64,000 nucleotides of DNA. Origin: Massilia solisilvae (lineage in GTDB: Bacteria > Pseudomonadota > Gammaproteobacteria > Burkholderiales > Burkholderiaceae_D). Below, piece by piece: positions 53,881-63,026 of this stretch. Position numbers and translations under genes: made by a program. Numbering within the stretch: the first letter of the stretch is position 1; each line of letters begins with the position of its first letter. The notes beneath the pieces were generated by a model, which had not been told where the DNA came from, did not search any database, and was given only the letters and a program-made list of their open reading frames with translations. The stretch spans positions 124,001-188,000 of the forward strand of contig NZ_JANUGV010000007.1 in the NCBI RefSeq assembly GCF_024753215.1. The letters are read 5' to 3'.

Positions 53881-55068
53881 ATGACATATGCAAAGCGACT
53901 TCAAGCTCTGATGCTCGGCCTCGCAGTATCGGCCAGTATCCCAGCTTTGGCAGAACCTGTTATCACTGGGCGGCCAGTTGAGCACCAACTGAACATGCAG
54001 CTCCCGGTGACCGGCATCGGCGAAGAAGTCTATAACCTGCACAACTACATGATGCTGGTCTGCCTGGTGATCTTCATCGGCGTGTTCGGCGTCATGTTCT
54101 ATTCGGTGTTCAAGCACCGCAAATCGCTGGGCCACAAGCCCGCCACCTTCCACGAATCGACCGCCGTCGAAATCGCCTGGACCGTCGTACCGTTCCTGAT
54201 CGTGATCGGCATGGCCCTGCCGGCCACCCGTACCGTGGTCGCAATGAAAGACACCTCCAACGCCGACCTGACCATCAAGGCCACCGGCATGCAATGGAAG
54301 TGGGGCTACGACTACCTGAAGGGCGAAGGCGAGGGCATCTCCTTCCTGTCCAACCTGTCCACCCCGCGCGCGCTCGTCGGCGGCCCGGGCGTCGAGCCGG
54401 TTGGCCAGCGCAACGAAAACTACCTGCTCGAGGTGGACAACGAGGTGGTGGTGCCGGTCAACAAGAAGGTGCGCCTGATCACCACCGCCAACGACGTCAT
54501 CCACTCCTGGACCATCCCCGCCTTCGCCGTCAAGCAGGACGCGATTCCGGGTTTTGTGCGTGACACCTGGTTCAAGGCCGACCAGATCGGCACCTACCGC
54601 GGCAACTGCGTCGAGCTGTGCGGCAAGGACCACGCCTTCATGCCGATCGTCGTGAAGGTTGTCTCGGCCGAGGACTACACCAAGTGGGTCAATGAAAAGA
54701 AAGCCGCCATGGCCGCCAGCGCCGACGACGCCACCAAGACCTGGACCCTGGACGAGCTCAAGACCCGCGGCGAAAAGGTGTACACCACCAACTGCGTGGC
54801 CTGCCACCAGGCCAACGGCAAGGGCGTGCCGAGCGCGTTCGCGTCGCTCGACGGCTCGCCGGTGGTCAACGGCCCCAAGGCCGAGCAGATCAACGTGCTC
54901 CTGAACGGCAAGCACAGCGGCAAGTTCCCGTCGGCCATGCCGGCCTGGAAGCAGCTGTCGGATACCGAGATCGCCTCGGTGATCACGTACACCCGCAACA
55001 GCTGGGGCAACAAAGCAGCTGAAAACATCGTACAGCCGGCCGAAGTGATGGCTGCCCGTAGCAAGTGA
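53881..55068 (+). CDS. coxB: Cytochrome c oxidase subunit II with fused cytochrome c domain
   Basis: 395 residues. A signal peptide (RLQALMLGLAVSASIPALA) is followed by two membrane helices near 55-75 and 95-115 and a cupredoxin domain with the CuA site C243-x3-C247 (CVELCGKDHAFMP). A C-terminal cytochrome c domain has CVACH at 305-309 and MPAW as the axial Met region. It accepts electrons from cytochrome c into the aa3 oxidase. The fused heme c (caa3-like) is common in betaproteobacteria. Confidence 0.96.
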   Translation: MTYAKRLQALMLGLAVSASIPALAEPVITGRPVEHQLNMQLPVTGIGEEVYNLHNYMMLVCLVIFIGVFGVMFYSVFKHRKSLGHKPATFHESTAVEIAWTVVPFLIVIGMALPATRTVVAMKDTSNADLTIKATGMQWKWGYDYLKGEGEGISFLSNLSTPRALVGGPGVEPVGQRNENYLLEVDNEVVVPVNKKVRLITTANDVIHSWTIPAFAVKQDAIPGFVRDTWFKADQIGTYRGNCVELCGKDHAFMPIVVKVVSAEDYTKWVNEKKAAMAASADDATKTWTLDELKTRGEKVYTTNCVACHQANGKGVPSAFASLDGSPVVNGPKAEQINVLLNGKHSGKFPSAMPAWKQLSDTEIASVITYTRNSWGNKAAENIVQPAEVMAARSK

Positions 55069-55103
55069 TACGCAAGTAGAACAAAGATTGCCAGGACACT
55101 GAT

Positions 55104-56705
55104 ATGACTTCCAGCACACTCGATCACGCACACGATCACGCTCACGCCCACGATCACGCGCACGACCACCCGACCGGCATGCGCCGTTGGCTGTTTGCCA
55201 CCAACCACAAGGACATCGGCACCCTGTACCTCTGGTTCTCGCTCACCATGCTGATGTCCGGCGGGGTGCTGGCGCTGATGATCCGCTCCGAGCTGTTCAA
55301 GCCCGGCCTGCAGTTCTTCCAGCCCGAGTTCTTCAACCAGCTCACCACCATGCACGGCGTGGTGATGGTGTTCGGCGCGATCATGCCGGCCTTCGTGGGC
55401 TTCGCCAACTGGATGATCCCGCTGCAGATCGGCGCATCGGACATGGCGTTTGCGCGCATGAACAACTTCTCGTTCTGGCTGCTGCCGCCGGCCGCGCTGC
55501 TGCTGGCCGCCTCGTTCTTCGTGCCGGGCGGCGCCACCGCCGCCGGCTGGACCCTGTACGCGCCGCTGACCGCGCAGATGGGCCCGGGCATGGACATGGC
55601 GATCTTCGCGCTGCACATCATGGGCGCCTCGTCGATCATGGGTTCGATCAACATCATCGTCACCATCCTGAACATGCGCGCACCGGGCATGACCCTGATG
55701 AAGATGCCGATGTTCTGCTGGACCTGGCTGATCACCGCCTACCTGCTGATCGCCGTGATGCCGGTGCTGGCAGGCGCGATCACCATGACGCTGACCGACC
55801 GCCACTTCGGCACCACCTTCTTCAACGCTGCCGGCGGCGGCGACCCGGTCATGTACCAGCACATCTTCTGGTTCTTTGGCCACCCCGAGGTGTACATCAT
55901 GATCCTGCCGGCATTCGGCATCGTCTCGCAGATCATCCCGGCGTTCGCGCGCAAGCCGCTGTTCGGCTACGCCTCGATGGTGTACGCAACCGCCTCGATT
56001 GCGATCCTGTCGTTCATCGTCTGGGCGCACCACATGTTCACCACCGGCATGCCGGTGACCAGCCAGCTGTTCTTCATGTACGCCACCATGCTGATCGCCG
56101 TGCCGACCGGCGTGAAGGTGTTCAACTGGGTGGCCACCATGTGGCGCGGTTCGATGACCTTTGAAACCCCGATGCTGTTCGCGGTGGGCTTCATCTTCGT
56201 GTTCACCATGGGCGGCTTCACCGGCCTGATCCTGGCCGTGACCCCGATCGACATCCAGCTGCAGGACACCTACTACGTGGTGGCGCACTTCCACTACGTG
56301 CTGGTGGCCGGCTCGCTGTTTGCCCTGTTCGCCGGTTTCTACTACTGGGGCCCGAAGTGGACCGGCCACATGTATCCGGAAGGCCGCGGCAAGTTCCACT
56401 TCTGGGCATCGATCATCACCTTTAACATCACCTTCTTCCCGATGCACTTCCTGGGCCTGGCTGGCATGCCGCGCCGCTATGCGGACTACGCCGCCCAGTT
56501 CACCGACTTCAACAGCATCGCGACGATCGGCGCCTTCGGCTTCGGCCTGTCGCAGGTGTACTTCCTGTTCTTCGTGGTGCTGCCGACCATCCGCGGCGGC
56601 GCCAAGGCAGCGGACAAGCCGTGGGAAGCCGCGGAAGGCCTGGAGTGGACCGTGCCGAGCCCGGCGCCGTTCCACACCTTCGAGACCCCGCCGCTGGTGA
56701 AATAA
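55104..56705 (+). CDS. coxA: Cytochrome c oxidase subunit I
   Basis: A 533-residue catalytic subunit with twelve helices. Heme and CuB ligands are visible: [26 protein letters not shown] (His-Tyr crosslink and the helix-VI Glu), [10 protein letters not shown] and VAHFHYVLV. This is the A1 (aa3) type with both proton channels. Oddly, residues 8-22 alternate His with Ala or Asp, giving eight His before [18 protein letters not shown]. Also named ctaD. Confidence 0.97.
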   Translation: MTSSTLDHAHDHAHAHDHAHDHPTGMRRWLFATNHKDIGTLYLWFSLTMLMSGGVLALMIRSELFKPGLQFFQPEFFNQLTTMHGVVMVFGAIMPAFVGFANWMIPLQIGASDMAFARMNNFSFWLLPPAALLLAASFFVPGGATAAGWTLYAPLTAQMGPGMDMAIFALHIMGASSIMGSINIIVTILNMRAPGMTLMKMPMFCWTWLITAYLLIAVMPVLAGAITMTLTDRHFGTTFFNAAGGGDPVMYQHIFWFFGHPEVYIMILPAFGIVSQIIPAFARKPLFGYASMVYATASIAILSFIVWAHHMFTTGMPVTSQLFFMYATMLIAVPTGVKVFNWVATMWRGSMTFETPMLFAVGFIFVFTMGGFTGLILAVTPIDIQLQDTYYVVAHFHYVLVAGSLFALFAGFYYWGPKWTGHMYPEGRGKFHFWASIITFNITFFPMHFLGLAGMPRRYADYAAQFTDFNSIATIGAFGFGLSQVYFLFFVVLPTIRGGAKAADKPWEAAEGLEWTVPSPAPFHTFETPPLVK

Positions 56706-56809
56706 TGGACGCGCAAAGGAAACGCAACGCCAAACTCGCATGGACCATCGCGGCGATCCCGCTGTTCTTCTTCGTGATGGTCTTCGTTAAACGCATCTGG
56801 TTCAACTGA
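56705..56809 (+). CDS. Cytochrome oxidase small assembly protein
   Basis: 34 residues ([20 protein letters not shown] then FFFVMVFVKRIWFN) with a single membrane span. The start overlaps the coxA stop as TAATG, and the stop is one base before ctaG. Such small proteins are conserved between coxA and ctaG in Burkholderiales and are annotated as cytochrome oxidase small assembly protein; the function is poorly defined. Confidence 0.8.
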   Translation: MDAQRKRNAKLAWTIAAIPLFFFVMVFVKRIWFN

Positions 56810-56810
56810 C

Positions 56811-57380
56811 GTGAGCAAAGAAGGCACCCGCACCGGCCGGTTGATGCACCTGAACCGCAGCACGCTCGGCAAGCTCGTTGTCATTGCTGTGGCGATGTTC
56901 GGGTTCGGCTATGCGCTGGTGCCGGTGTACCGGCAGATCTGCGAAGAGCTGGGCCTGAACGTGATTACGCAGAAGGACGGCACCGTGGCGCGGCCTGCCA
57001 ACACGCAGGTCGACAAGTCGCGCACCGTGGTCGTTGAGCTGGATGGCAACGCGCAGGGCCCGTGGCGCTTCCGCCCGACGCAAAACAGCGTCAGCGTGCA
57101 CCCGGGCGAACTGACCACGGTCACCTACGAGGTCGTCAACACCCAGGGCAGGACGGTGGCGGCGCAGGCGATTCCGAGCTATGCGCCGCAGTCGGCCACG
57201 CCGTACTTCAAGAAGGTCGAGTGCTTCTGCTTCAAGCAGCAGACGCTGGGCCCAAACGAGGCGCGGCAGATGCCGGTCGTGTTCTTTATCGACCCCAAGC
57301 TGCCCCGGGAAGTGAAGACCATCACGCTGTCGTACACGTTCTTCGAGATCGGCGGCGCGGTGGCAATGAAGGAAGGATGA
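56811..57380 (+). CDS. ctaG: Cytochrome c oxidase assembly protein CtaG (Cox11)
   Basis: 189 residues. One N-terminal membrane anchor, then a periplasmic immunoglobulin-like domain with the copper motif ECFCFKQQ (CFCF) and MPVVFFIDP. Inserts copper into the CuB site of subunit I. GTG at 56811 is the start. The stop overlaps the next ATG as ATGA. Confidence 0.95.
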   Translation: MSKEGTRTGRLMHLNRSTLGKLVVIAVAMFGFGYALVPVYRQICEELGLNVITQKDGTVARPANTQVDKSRTVVVELDGNAQGPWRFRPTQNSVSVHPGELTTVTYEVVNTQGRTVAAQAIPSYAPQSATPYFKKVECFCFKQQTLGPNEARQMPVVFFIDPKLPREVKTITLSYTFFEIGGAVAMKEG

Positions 57381-57595
57381 TGATGGATCCGGACAAGCCG
57401 GTACAGCGCAAGGGATCGTTCGGCGCCACCATGAAGGCCGTGTTCTGGTCGTTCTTTGGCGTGCGCAAGCGCAAGGACTACGAGCACGATTCTGCCAACC
57501 TGAACCCGATCCACGTGATCATCGCCGCGCTGATCGGGGTGGTGCTGTTCATTGGCATCCTGATAACTGTGGTGCGGTTTGCCGTATCGAAGTAG
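57377..57595 (+). CDS. DUF2970 domain-containing small membrane protein
   Basis: 72 residues beginning MMMDPDKPVQ. It contains GSFGATMKAVFWSFFGVRKR and NLNPIHVIIAALIGVVLFIG, one membrane helix at the C-terminus. Typical of the oxidase operon in betaproteobacteria. ATGA overlap with ctaG. Role unknown. Confidence 0.85.
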   Translation: MMMDPDKPVQRKGSFGATMKAVFWSFFGVRKRKDYEHDSANLNPIHVIIAALIGVVLFIGILITVVRFAVSK

Positions 57596-57626
57596 CGGTA
57601 GTTGGAGTGCCCGAACAATAAAACAA

Positions 57627-57729
57627 CGTCATCCCGGCGCAGGCCGGGATCCATAGACAGCGCGATCAGTGGCAAAGCCGCGATGAAACGCAAACTCAGC
57701 ATGGGTCCCCGCCTCCGCGGGGACGACGG
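57627..57729. repeat. REP-like pair, family A copy 5, inside the oxidase cluster
   Basis: CGTCATCCCGGC-GCAG-GCCGGGATCCAT at the left, CTCAGCATGGGTCCCCGC-CTCC-GCGGGGACGACGG at the right. It sits between the DUF2970 gene and coxC, which could reduce read-through or stabilise the upstream mRNA. Confidence 0.83.
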
Positions 57730-57800
57730 ATCAAAGGGTAGTGGTACAAAAATTTAGAGCAGCCAATTCAACAAATATAAGTTTGACTTAGGAGATGAAG

Positions 57801-58658
57801 ATGAGTTTGCCACACACCGCGCCGTACTATTTCGTGCCGGGCCCGTCCCGTTGGCCGCTCGCTGCCGGCATGTCGATGCTTGTCACCATGGCAGGCGCGT
57901 CGGGCTGGGTCAACGGCGCGTCCTGGGGGCCCGCCGTCAACATCGTCGGCATCGTGGCGATGCTGACCGTGCTGTATTTCTGGTTCGGCGACGCGATCCG
58001 CGAGTCCGAAACCGGCAAGTACGGCGCCCGCATCGACAGCTCCTACCGCTGGTCGATGAGCTGGTTCATCTTCTCCGAGGTGATGTTCTTCGGCGCTTTC
58101 TTCGGCGCGCTGTTCTACGCGCGCTCGATCACCATGCCGTGGCTGGCCGACCTCGACCACAAGCTGCTGTGGCCCGACTTTGCCGGGCACTGGGGCAGCG
58201 TCGGCCCGGCCGGCACCGTGGAACACTTCGAGACCATGGGCCCGTTCCCGATCCCGACCATCAACACGGCGCTGCTGCTGACTTCCGGCGTGACCCTGAC
58301 CATCGCCCACCACGCGCTGCGCGCCGGGCACCGCGGCAAGACCGCGTTCTGGCTGTTCCTGACCATCCTGCTGGGCGCGACCTTCATGGGCTTCCAGGCC
58401 TATGAATACCACCATGCGTACACCGAGCTGAACCTGAAGCTGTCGTCGGGCATCTACGGCTCGACCTTCTTCATGCTGACGGGCTTTCACGGCTTCCACG
58501 TGACGATGGGCGCGATCATGCTGTCGGTGATGCTGTACCGCGTGATGCGCGGCGACTTCACCCCCGAAAGCCACTTCGGCTTCGAAGGCGCGGCCTGGTA
58601 CTGGCACTTCGTGGACGTGGTGTGGCTGGGGCTGTACGTGGTTGTGTACTGGATGTAA
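57801..58658 (+). CDS. coxC: Cytochrome c oxidase subunit III
   Basis: 285 residues with seven helices. Conserved stretches are PYYFVPGPSRWP, FIFSEVMFFGAFFGALFYAR, GFQAYEYHHAY and YWHFVDVVWLGLYVVVYWM. Supports subunit I and long-term stability of the oxidase. ATG at 57801 is preferred over 57795 because AGGAG lies at 57790-57794, right against the earlier codon. Also ctaE. Confidence 0.96.
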   Translation: MSLPHTAPYYFVPGPSRWPLAAGMSMLVTMAGASGWVNGASWGPAVNIVGIVAMLTVLYFWFGDAIRESETGKYGARIDSSYRWSMSWFIFSEVMFFGAFFGALFYARSITMPWLADLDHKLLWPDFAGHWGSVGPAGTVEHFETMGPFPIPTINTALLLTSGVTLTIAHHALRAGHRGKTAFWLFLTILLGATFMGFQAYEYHHAYTELNLKLSSGIYGSTFFMLTGFHGFHVTMGAIMLSVMLYRVMRGDFTPESHFGFEGAAWYWHFVDVVWLGLYVVVYWM

Positions 58659-58680
58659 TTCCTCGCTACGGACACGAACC

Positions 58681-58783
58681 CGTCGTCCCGGCGAAAGCCG
58701 GGACCCATGCTGAGTACGCGACACGTACGCATGTGATAGGTGCTGCAGGCGGGTTATGGGTCCCGGCTTTCGCCGGGACGACG
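58681..58783. repeat. REP-like pair, family A copy 6
   Basis: CGTCGTCCCGGC-GAAA-GCCGGGACCCATGCTGAG and, inverted, TATGGGTCCCGGC-TTTC-GCCGGGACGACG. Lies between convergent coxC and the DUF2909 gene. Confidence 0.88.
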
Positions 58784-58835
58784 TGCGGAGGCTGACGAAG
58801 GATATAGGGGCGAGTCGGTATTCGGCCGTCCCTTT

Positions 58836-59039
58836 TTAGTAAGGCAAGCCCTTCGGCTGTATCCACCCCAGCTTGTACATGCCCAGCACGATGAGGAACA
58901 GGGTGATCGACAGCCCGACCCGCATCGCCAGGGCCTGCACCGTGCGGTTGCTCTTGCCCTTGTCGCGCATCAGGAAGAACAGGGCCGACCCGAGGCTCGC
59001 AAGGATCAGGGCGAAAGCGATCGCAACAAAGATTTTCAT
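58836..59039 (-). CDS. Twin-transmembrane DUF2909 family protein
   Basis: 67 residues with two membrane helices (VAIAFALILASLGSALFFLM; VGLSITLFLIVLGMYKLG) separated by a basic loop (RDKGKSNRTVQALAMR). It is on the opposite strand inside the oxidase cluster, as is usual in Burkholderiales. Function unknown. Confidence 0.85.
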   Translation of the reverse strand: MKIFVAIAFALILASLGSALFFLMRDKGKSNRTVQALAMRVGLSITLFLIVLGMYKLGWIQPKGLPY

Positions 59040-59075
59040 GGTCTGCCGGATAACAAAATTGGAAGCTCCATTGTA

Positions 59076-59816
59076 ATGCGTCTGCGCTTTCATTTTCGGC
59101 TGGTCCCCTTCATCGCCACCGTGCTGCTGGTCGCGCTCGGCATTGCACTGGGCAACTGGCAGGAACGCCGCGCCGCCGAGAAAACCGCGCTGCGCGAGCG
59201 CATGGAGCAGCGCGGCGCCCAAGCGCCTGTTGCGCTCGGCCCGGCCATCGTGCCGCTTGAAACGCTCGAATACCGACGCGTCACCGTCACCGGCCAGTTC
59301 GTCCCCGGCTGGCCGGTCTTCCTCGACAACCGCCCATACCAGGGGCGCAGCGGGTTTTATTTGCTGATGCCGTTTAAAATAGCGGGTTCGGATGTCCACG
59401 TGCTGGTCGCGCGCGGCTGGCTCCCGGCCGATCCGACCGTGCATGACCGCCTGCCCGTGTTCTCCACGCCGCCAGGGCAGGTCAGCATCGAAGGCGTTGT
59501 CAGCGGCAACATGGGCCGCGTGCTGCAGCTGGGCGATGCCGTGCCGCTCAAGCCGAACGCGATCGTGCAGAACGTCGCGCCGGGGCAGGTTGAACAGGCC
59601 AGCGGCCTGAAGCTCGAGCCTTTTTTCGTCGAACAGACCGGTCCCAAGGAAGAGGGCGGGGCGCTGGTGCGCGACTGGCCGTTGCCTTCGACCGGCATCG
59701 AAAAACACAAGGGCTACGCCTTCCAGTGGTACGCGCTGGCGGCGATGGCCTTGCTCTTTTTTGTCATCACAGGATTTCGCAGTGGAACAAAACATGACGA
59801 TGCAGCCCGCGCGTAG
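59076..59816 (+). CDS. SURF1 family cytochrome oxidase biogenesis protein
   Basis: 246 residues with N- and C-terminal membrane helices. SURF1 signatures: ALGNWQERRAAEK, VTVTGQFVPGWPVFLDNRP, VARGWLP and the C-terminal HKGYAFQWYALAAMALLFF. Helps deliver heme A to subunit I. Overlaps the start of the following gene by 35 bases. Confidence 0.93.
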   Translation: MRLRFHFRLVPFIATVLLVALGIALGNWQERRAAEKTALRERMEQRGAQAPVALGPAIVPLETLEYRRVTVTGQFVPGWPVFLDNRPYQGRSGFYLLMPFKIAGSDVHVLVARGWLPADPTVHDRLPVFSTPPGQVSIEGVVSGNMGRVLQLGDAVPLKPNAIVQNVAPGQVEQASGLKLEPFFVEQTGPKEEGGALVRDWPLPSTGIEKHKGYAFQWYALAAMALLFFVITGFRSGTKHDDAARA

Positions 59817-60384
59817 CAGCGGGCGCTGGAAGATGTTCGGGGTGCTCGCCGTGTGCGCCGCGCCGCTGGTCGCCTCGTACTTTACTTACTACGTGCTCAA
59901 GCCGGCCGCGCGCAACAACTACGGCGCGCTGATCGACCCGCGTTCCTACCCGATTCCGCGCCTTGCCAGCACCACGCTCGACGGCCGCCCGGAAGGGTTG
60001 GGCGCCTACCGCGGCAAGTGGATCATGCTCAAGGTGGGCGGCGGCGCCTGCCCGGACGCGTGCCGCAAGCAGCTGTTCACGATGCGCCAGGAGCGCCTGA
60101 TGCAGGGCAAGGAGATGGACCGCATCGAGCGCGTATGGCTGATCACCGACAACGAGCCGATCGACACCATGCTGATCCGCGAATACGACGGCATGCACAT
60201 GCTGCACGCCGACGCCCAGGCGGTGGCCAGGTGGCTGCCGGCTGAAAGCGGCACGACGGCGGGCGACCACATCTACCTGATCGACCCGCTGGGCAACCTG
60301 ATGATGCGCTTTCCGGCCGAACCGGACACGCGCAAGATGTACAAGGATATTGCGAAGCTGCTCAAGGCTTCCGCCATCGGTTAA
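59782..60384 (+). CDS. Membrane-anchored SCO-like protein
   Basis: About 200 residues. One N-terminal anchor (FGVLAVCAAPLVASYFTYYV) and a thioredoxin-like domain with CPDAC (GGGACPDACRKQL), the same CxxxC as SCO copper chaperones, followed by GDHIYLIDP in the place of the SCO histidine. GTG 59782 has AGGA seven bases ahead; ATG 59794 is the alternative. Often left as hypothetical or transmembrane protein. Copper delivery to the oxidase is inferred from motif and position. Confidence 0.75.
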   Translation: MEQNMTMQPARSSGRWKMFGVLAVCAAPLVASYFTYYVLKPAARNNYGALIDPRSYPIPRLASTTLDGRPEGLGAYRGKWIMLKVGGGACPDACRKQLFTMRQERLMQGKEMDRIERVWLITDNEPIDTMLIREYDGMHMLHADAQAVARWLPAESGTTAGDHIYLIDPLGNLMMRFPAEPDTRKMYKDIAKLLKASAIG

Positions 60385-60389
60385 TTCAC

Positions 60390-61538
60390 ATGCAAGCTTC
60401 AACCCTCGTTCAACTCGGCATCACCGGGCTGCTGGCGGCTTGCCTGCCGCTGTCGATGGTCTGGATGTCGGCGGACGCCAACAAGTACCGCAAGCTGGTC
60501 TGGGTCGCCGCCTTCCTCACTTTCGACCTGATCGTGTTCGGCGGCTTTACGCGCCTGACCGACTCCGGCCTGGGCTGCCCGGACTGGCCCGGCTGCTACG
60601 GCCTGGCCAACCCGTTCCTGGCGCACGAGCAGATCTCGGCGGCGCAGGCCGCCATGCCGACCGGCCCGGTCACCCACGTCAAGGCCTGGATCGAGATGAT
60701 CCACCGCTACCTGGCGATGGGCATTGGCGTGCTCATCATCACCCTGATGACCAAGGCCTGGCTGCAGTGGCGCCGCTCGCACGAGCGCGCGTTCGCCCCG
60801 CTGATGCCGACCCTGCTGTTCGGCTTCGTCTGCCTGCAGGGCGCGTTCGGCGCCTGGACCGTCACGCTCAAGCTGCAGCCGATCATCGTGACCACCCACC
60901 TGCTGCTGGGCATGACCCTGCTGGCGCTGCTGGTGTGGCTGGGTGGCCGTGAGGACAACATCATCAAGCCACTGCCGGCCGATCCGCGTCCGGCGGGCCT
61001 GTTCGCCGTGCGCCGGCTGGCGTTGCTGTCGGCCGCCGTGCTCGCCGTGCAGCTGTTCCTGGGCGGGTGGGTGAGCACCAACTACGCCACCCTGGCCTGC
61101 AGCGATTTCCCGGCCTGTAACGGCTCGGTCGTCCCGCCCATGGATTTCGAGCATGGCTTTACGCTGTGGCGCGAGCTTGGCAAGACCGCGGCCGGCCACT
61201 ACCTGCCGTTCTCGGCCCTGACCGCGATCCACTGGGTCCACCGCAATTTCGCGCTGGTCGTTCTTGTTGTGCTCGGAGCAACAGCCGCGCGTGCCTGGCC
61301 GCACGCCGGGCTGCGCCCCACCGCGCGCAGGATGGCGCTGGTGCTGGGCCTGCAGGTGATGAGCGGGATCGCCACCGTCTTCTTGAGCTTTCCGCTCGCC
61401 ATTGCAGTGCTGCACAACGCCGGGGCCGCGCTGCTCGTCATTTTGGTGACCATGTTAAACTACAAGGCCAAGCACCAACTCGCCGTGGCGCAGGCTCCTT
61501 CCCGGCAGGAACCCACGCCAGCAAGCCTCCAGCCATGA
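60390..61538 (+). CDS. ctaA: Heme A synthase (COX15/CtaA)
   Basis: A 382-residue eight-helix membrane enzyme that oxidises the methyl group of heme O to give heme A. Conserved elements: [57 protein letters not shown] and [11 protein letters not shown], with four His as heme ligands. Overlaps ctaB by ATGA. Confidence 0.95.
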   Translation: MQASTLVQLGITGLLAACLPLSMVWMSADANKYRKLVWVAAFLTFDLIVFGGFTRLTDSGLGCPDWPGCYGLANPFLAHEQISAAQAAMPTGPVTHVKAWIEMIHRYLAMGIGVLIITLMTKAWLQWRRSHERAFAPLMPTLLFGFVCLQGAFGAWTVTLKLQPIIVTTHLLLGMTLLALLVWLGGREDNIIKPLPADPRPAGLFAVRRLALLSAAVLAVQLFLGGWVSTNYATLACSDFPACNGSVVPPMDFEHGFTLWRELGKTAAGHYLPFSALTAIHWVHRNFALVVLVVLGATAARAWPHAGLRPTARRMALVLGLQVMSGIATVFLSFPLAIAVLHNAGAALLVILVTMLNYKAKHQLAVAQAPSRQEPTPASLQP

Positions 61539-62428
61539 CGACCCAGACTGCCATTCATAAACCGCCCACCCGCTTTGCCCAGTACTGGGCCCTGACCAAG
61601 CCGCGCGTGACGCAGCTGGCCGTGTTCTGCGCGGTGATCGGCATGTTCCTGTCCACCGACGGCTTCCCCGGCTGGCGTCCGCTGATTGGCGGCACCATCG
61701 GCATCTGGCTGCTGGCCGGCGCCGCGTTCGCCGTCAACTGCCTGGTCGAAGCCGAGATCGACGCCCGCATGGCGCGTACCGCCCGCCGCGCCACCGCCAT
61801 GGGCGAGCTCACCCGCGCGCAGACCCTGTCGTTCTCGGGCCTGCTCGGCGGCCTGGGCATGTGGGTGCTGTACACCCAGGTCAATCCGCTGACGATGTGG
61901 CTGACCTTCGTCACCTTTGTCGGCTACGCCATCATCTACACCATCGTGCTCAAGCCGGCCACCCCGCAAAACATCGTGATCGGCGGCCTGTCGGGCGCCA
62001 TGCCGCCGGCGCTGGGCTGGGCGGCAGTTGCCAACGACGTGCCGATGCAGGCCTGGCTGCTGGTGCTGATCATTTTTGTATGGACCCCGCCGCACTTCTG
62101 GGCGCTGGCGATGTACCGCCGCGACGACTACAAGCGCTCGGGCCTGCCCATGCTGCCGATCACCCACGGCATGGAGTTCACTGGCCTGAACGTGTGGCTG
62201 TACACGGTGGTGCTGGCCGCCACCACGCTGCTGCCGTTCGCCGCCGGCATGAGCGGCCTCTTGTACCTGGCCGCGGCCGTGGTCCTGAACGGCATCTTCC
62301 TGCGCTATGCCTGGCTGGTGTGGAAGCATTACACCGACATCATCGCGCGCAAGACCTTTGCCTGGTCGATCATCTACCTGTCGCTGCTGTTCGCGGCGCT
62401 GCTGGTGGACCACTACTTCAGGTTCTGA
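61535..62428 (+). CDS. ctaB: Protoheme IX farnesyltransferase (heme O synthase)
   Basis: 297 residues with about nine helices. UbiA-superfamily enzyme joining farnesyl diphosphate to heme B. Motifs [30 protein letters not shown] and [26 protein letters not shown] are diagnostic. Uses farnesyl diphosphate, the product of IspA encoded earlier in the window. Also cyoE. Confidence 0.96.
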   Translation: MTTQTAIHKPPTRFAQYWALTKPRVTQLAVFCAVIGMFLSTDGFPGWRPLIGGTIGIWLLAGAAFAVNCLVEAEIDARMARTARRATAMGELTRAQTLSFSGLLGGLGMWVLYTQVNPLTMWLTFVTFVGYAIIYTIVLKPATPQNIVIGGLSGAMPPALGWAAVANDVPMQAWLLVLIIFVWTPPHFWALAMYRRDDYKRSGLPMLPITHGMEFTGLNVWLYTVVLAATTLLPFAAGMSGLLYLAAAVVLNGIFLRYAWLVWKHYTDIIARKTFAWSIIYLSLLFAALLVDHYFRF

Positions 62429-62432
62429 CGAG

Positions 62433-63026
62433 ATGAAGAAACTCCTTACCGCCGTACTCCTGTCCGCCCTGGTGGCGGTGCCGCTGGCGGGCTGCGACAA
62501 GCTGGCCGCCAAGCCGAACTTCCAGAATACCGACGTCACCGGCCTGGATTACGCGCGCGCTTTCAACCTCACCGACTACAACGGCAAGCCGCGCACGCTG
62601 GCCGACTTCAAAGGCAAGGTGGTAGTGCTGTTCTTCGGCTACACCCAGTGCCCGGACGTGTGCCCGACCACGCTGGCCGAAATGGCGGCAGCGATGAAGG
62701 AGCTGGGCGCGCAATCGGACCAGGTGCAGGTGCTGTTCGTCACGCTCGACCCAGAGCGCGATACGCCTGACCTGCTCAAGAACTACGTGCCGCAGTTCGA
62801 CAAGCGCTTCCTGGGCCTGTACGGCACGCCGGACCAGATCGCGAAGACCGCCAAGGAATTCAAGGTGTTCTACACCAAGGTGCCGGGCAGTTCGCCGGAC
62901 CAGTATTCGATCGACCATACCGCCGGCAGCTACGTGTTCGACAAGGACGGCAAGCTGCGCCTGTTCGTGCGCCACGGCCAGGGGCCGGGGCCGCTGGTCC
63001 ACGACATCCGACAGCTGCTGGGCTGA
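62433..63026 (+). CDS. SCO family copper chaperone lipoprotein
   Basis: 197 residues with a lipobox (VPLAGC, Cys21). A thioredoxin-like domain carries C73-x3-C77 (CPDVCPT) and His162 (IDHTAG), the copper ligands of SCO1/SenC. Delivers copper to, or reduces, the CuA site of subunit II. Last assembly gene of the cluster; its TGA overlaps the next ATG. Confidence 0.95.
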   Translation: MKKLLTAVLLSALVAVPLAGCDKLAAKPNFQNTDVTGLDYARAFNLTDYNGKPRTLADFKGKVVVLFFGYTQCPDVCPTTLAEMAAAMKELGAQSDQVQVLFVTLDPERDTPDLLKNYVPQFDKRFLGLYGTPDQIAKTAKEFKVFYTKVPGSSPDQYSIDHTAGSYVFDKDGKLRLFVRHGQGPGPLVHDIRQLLG

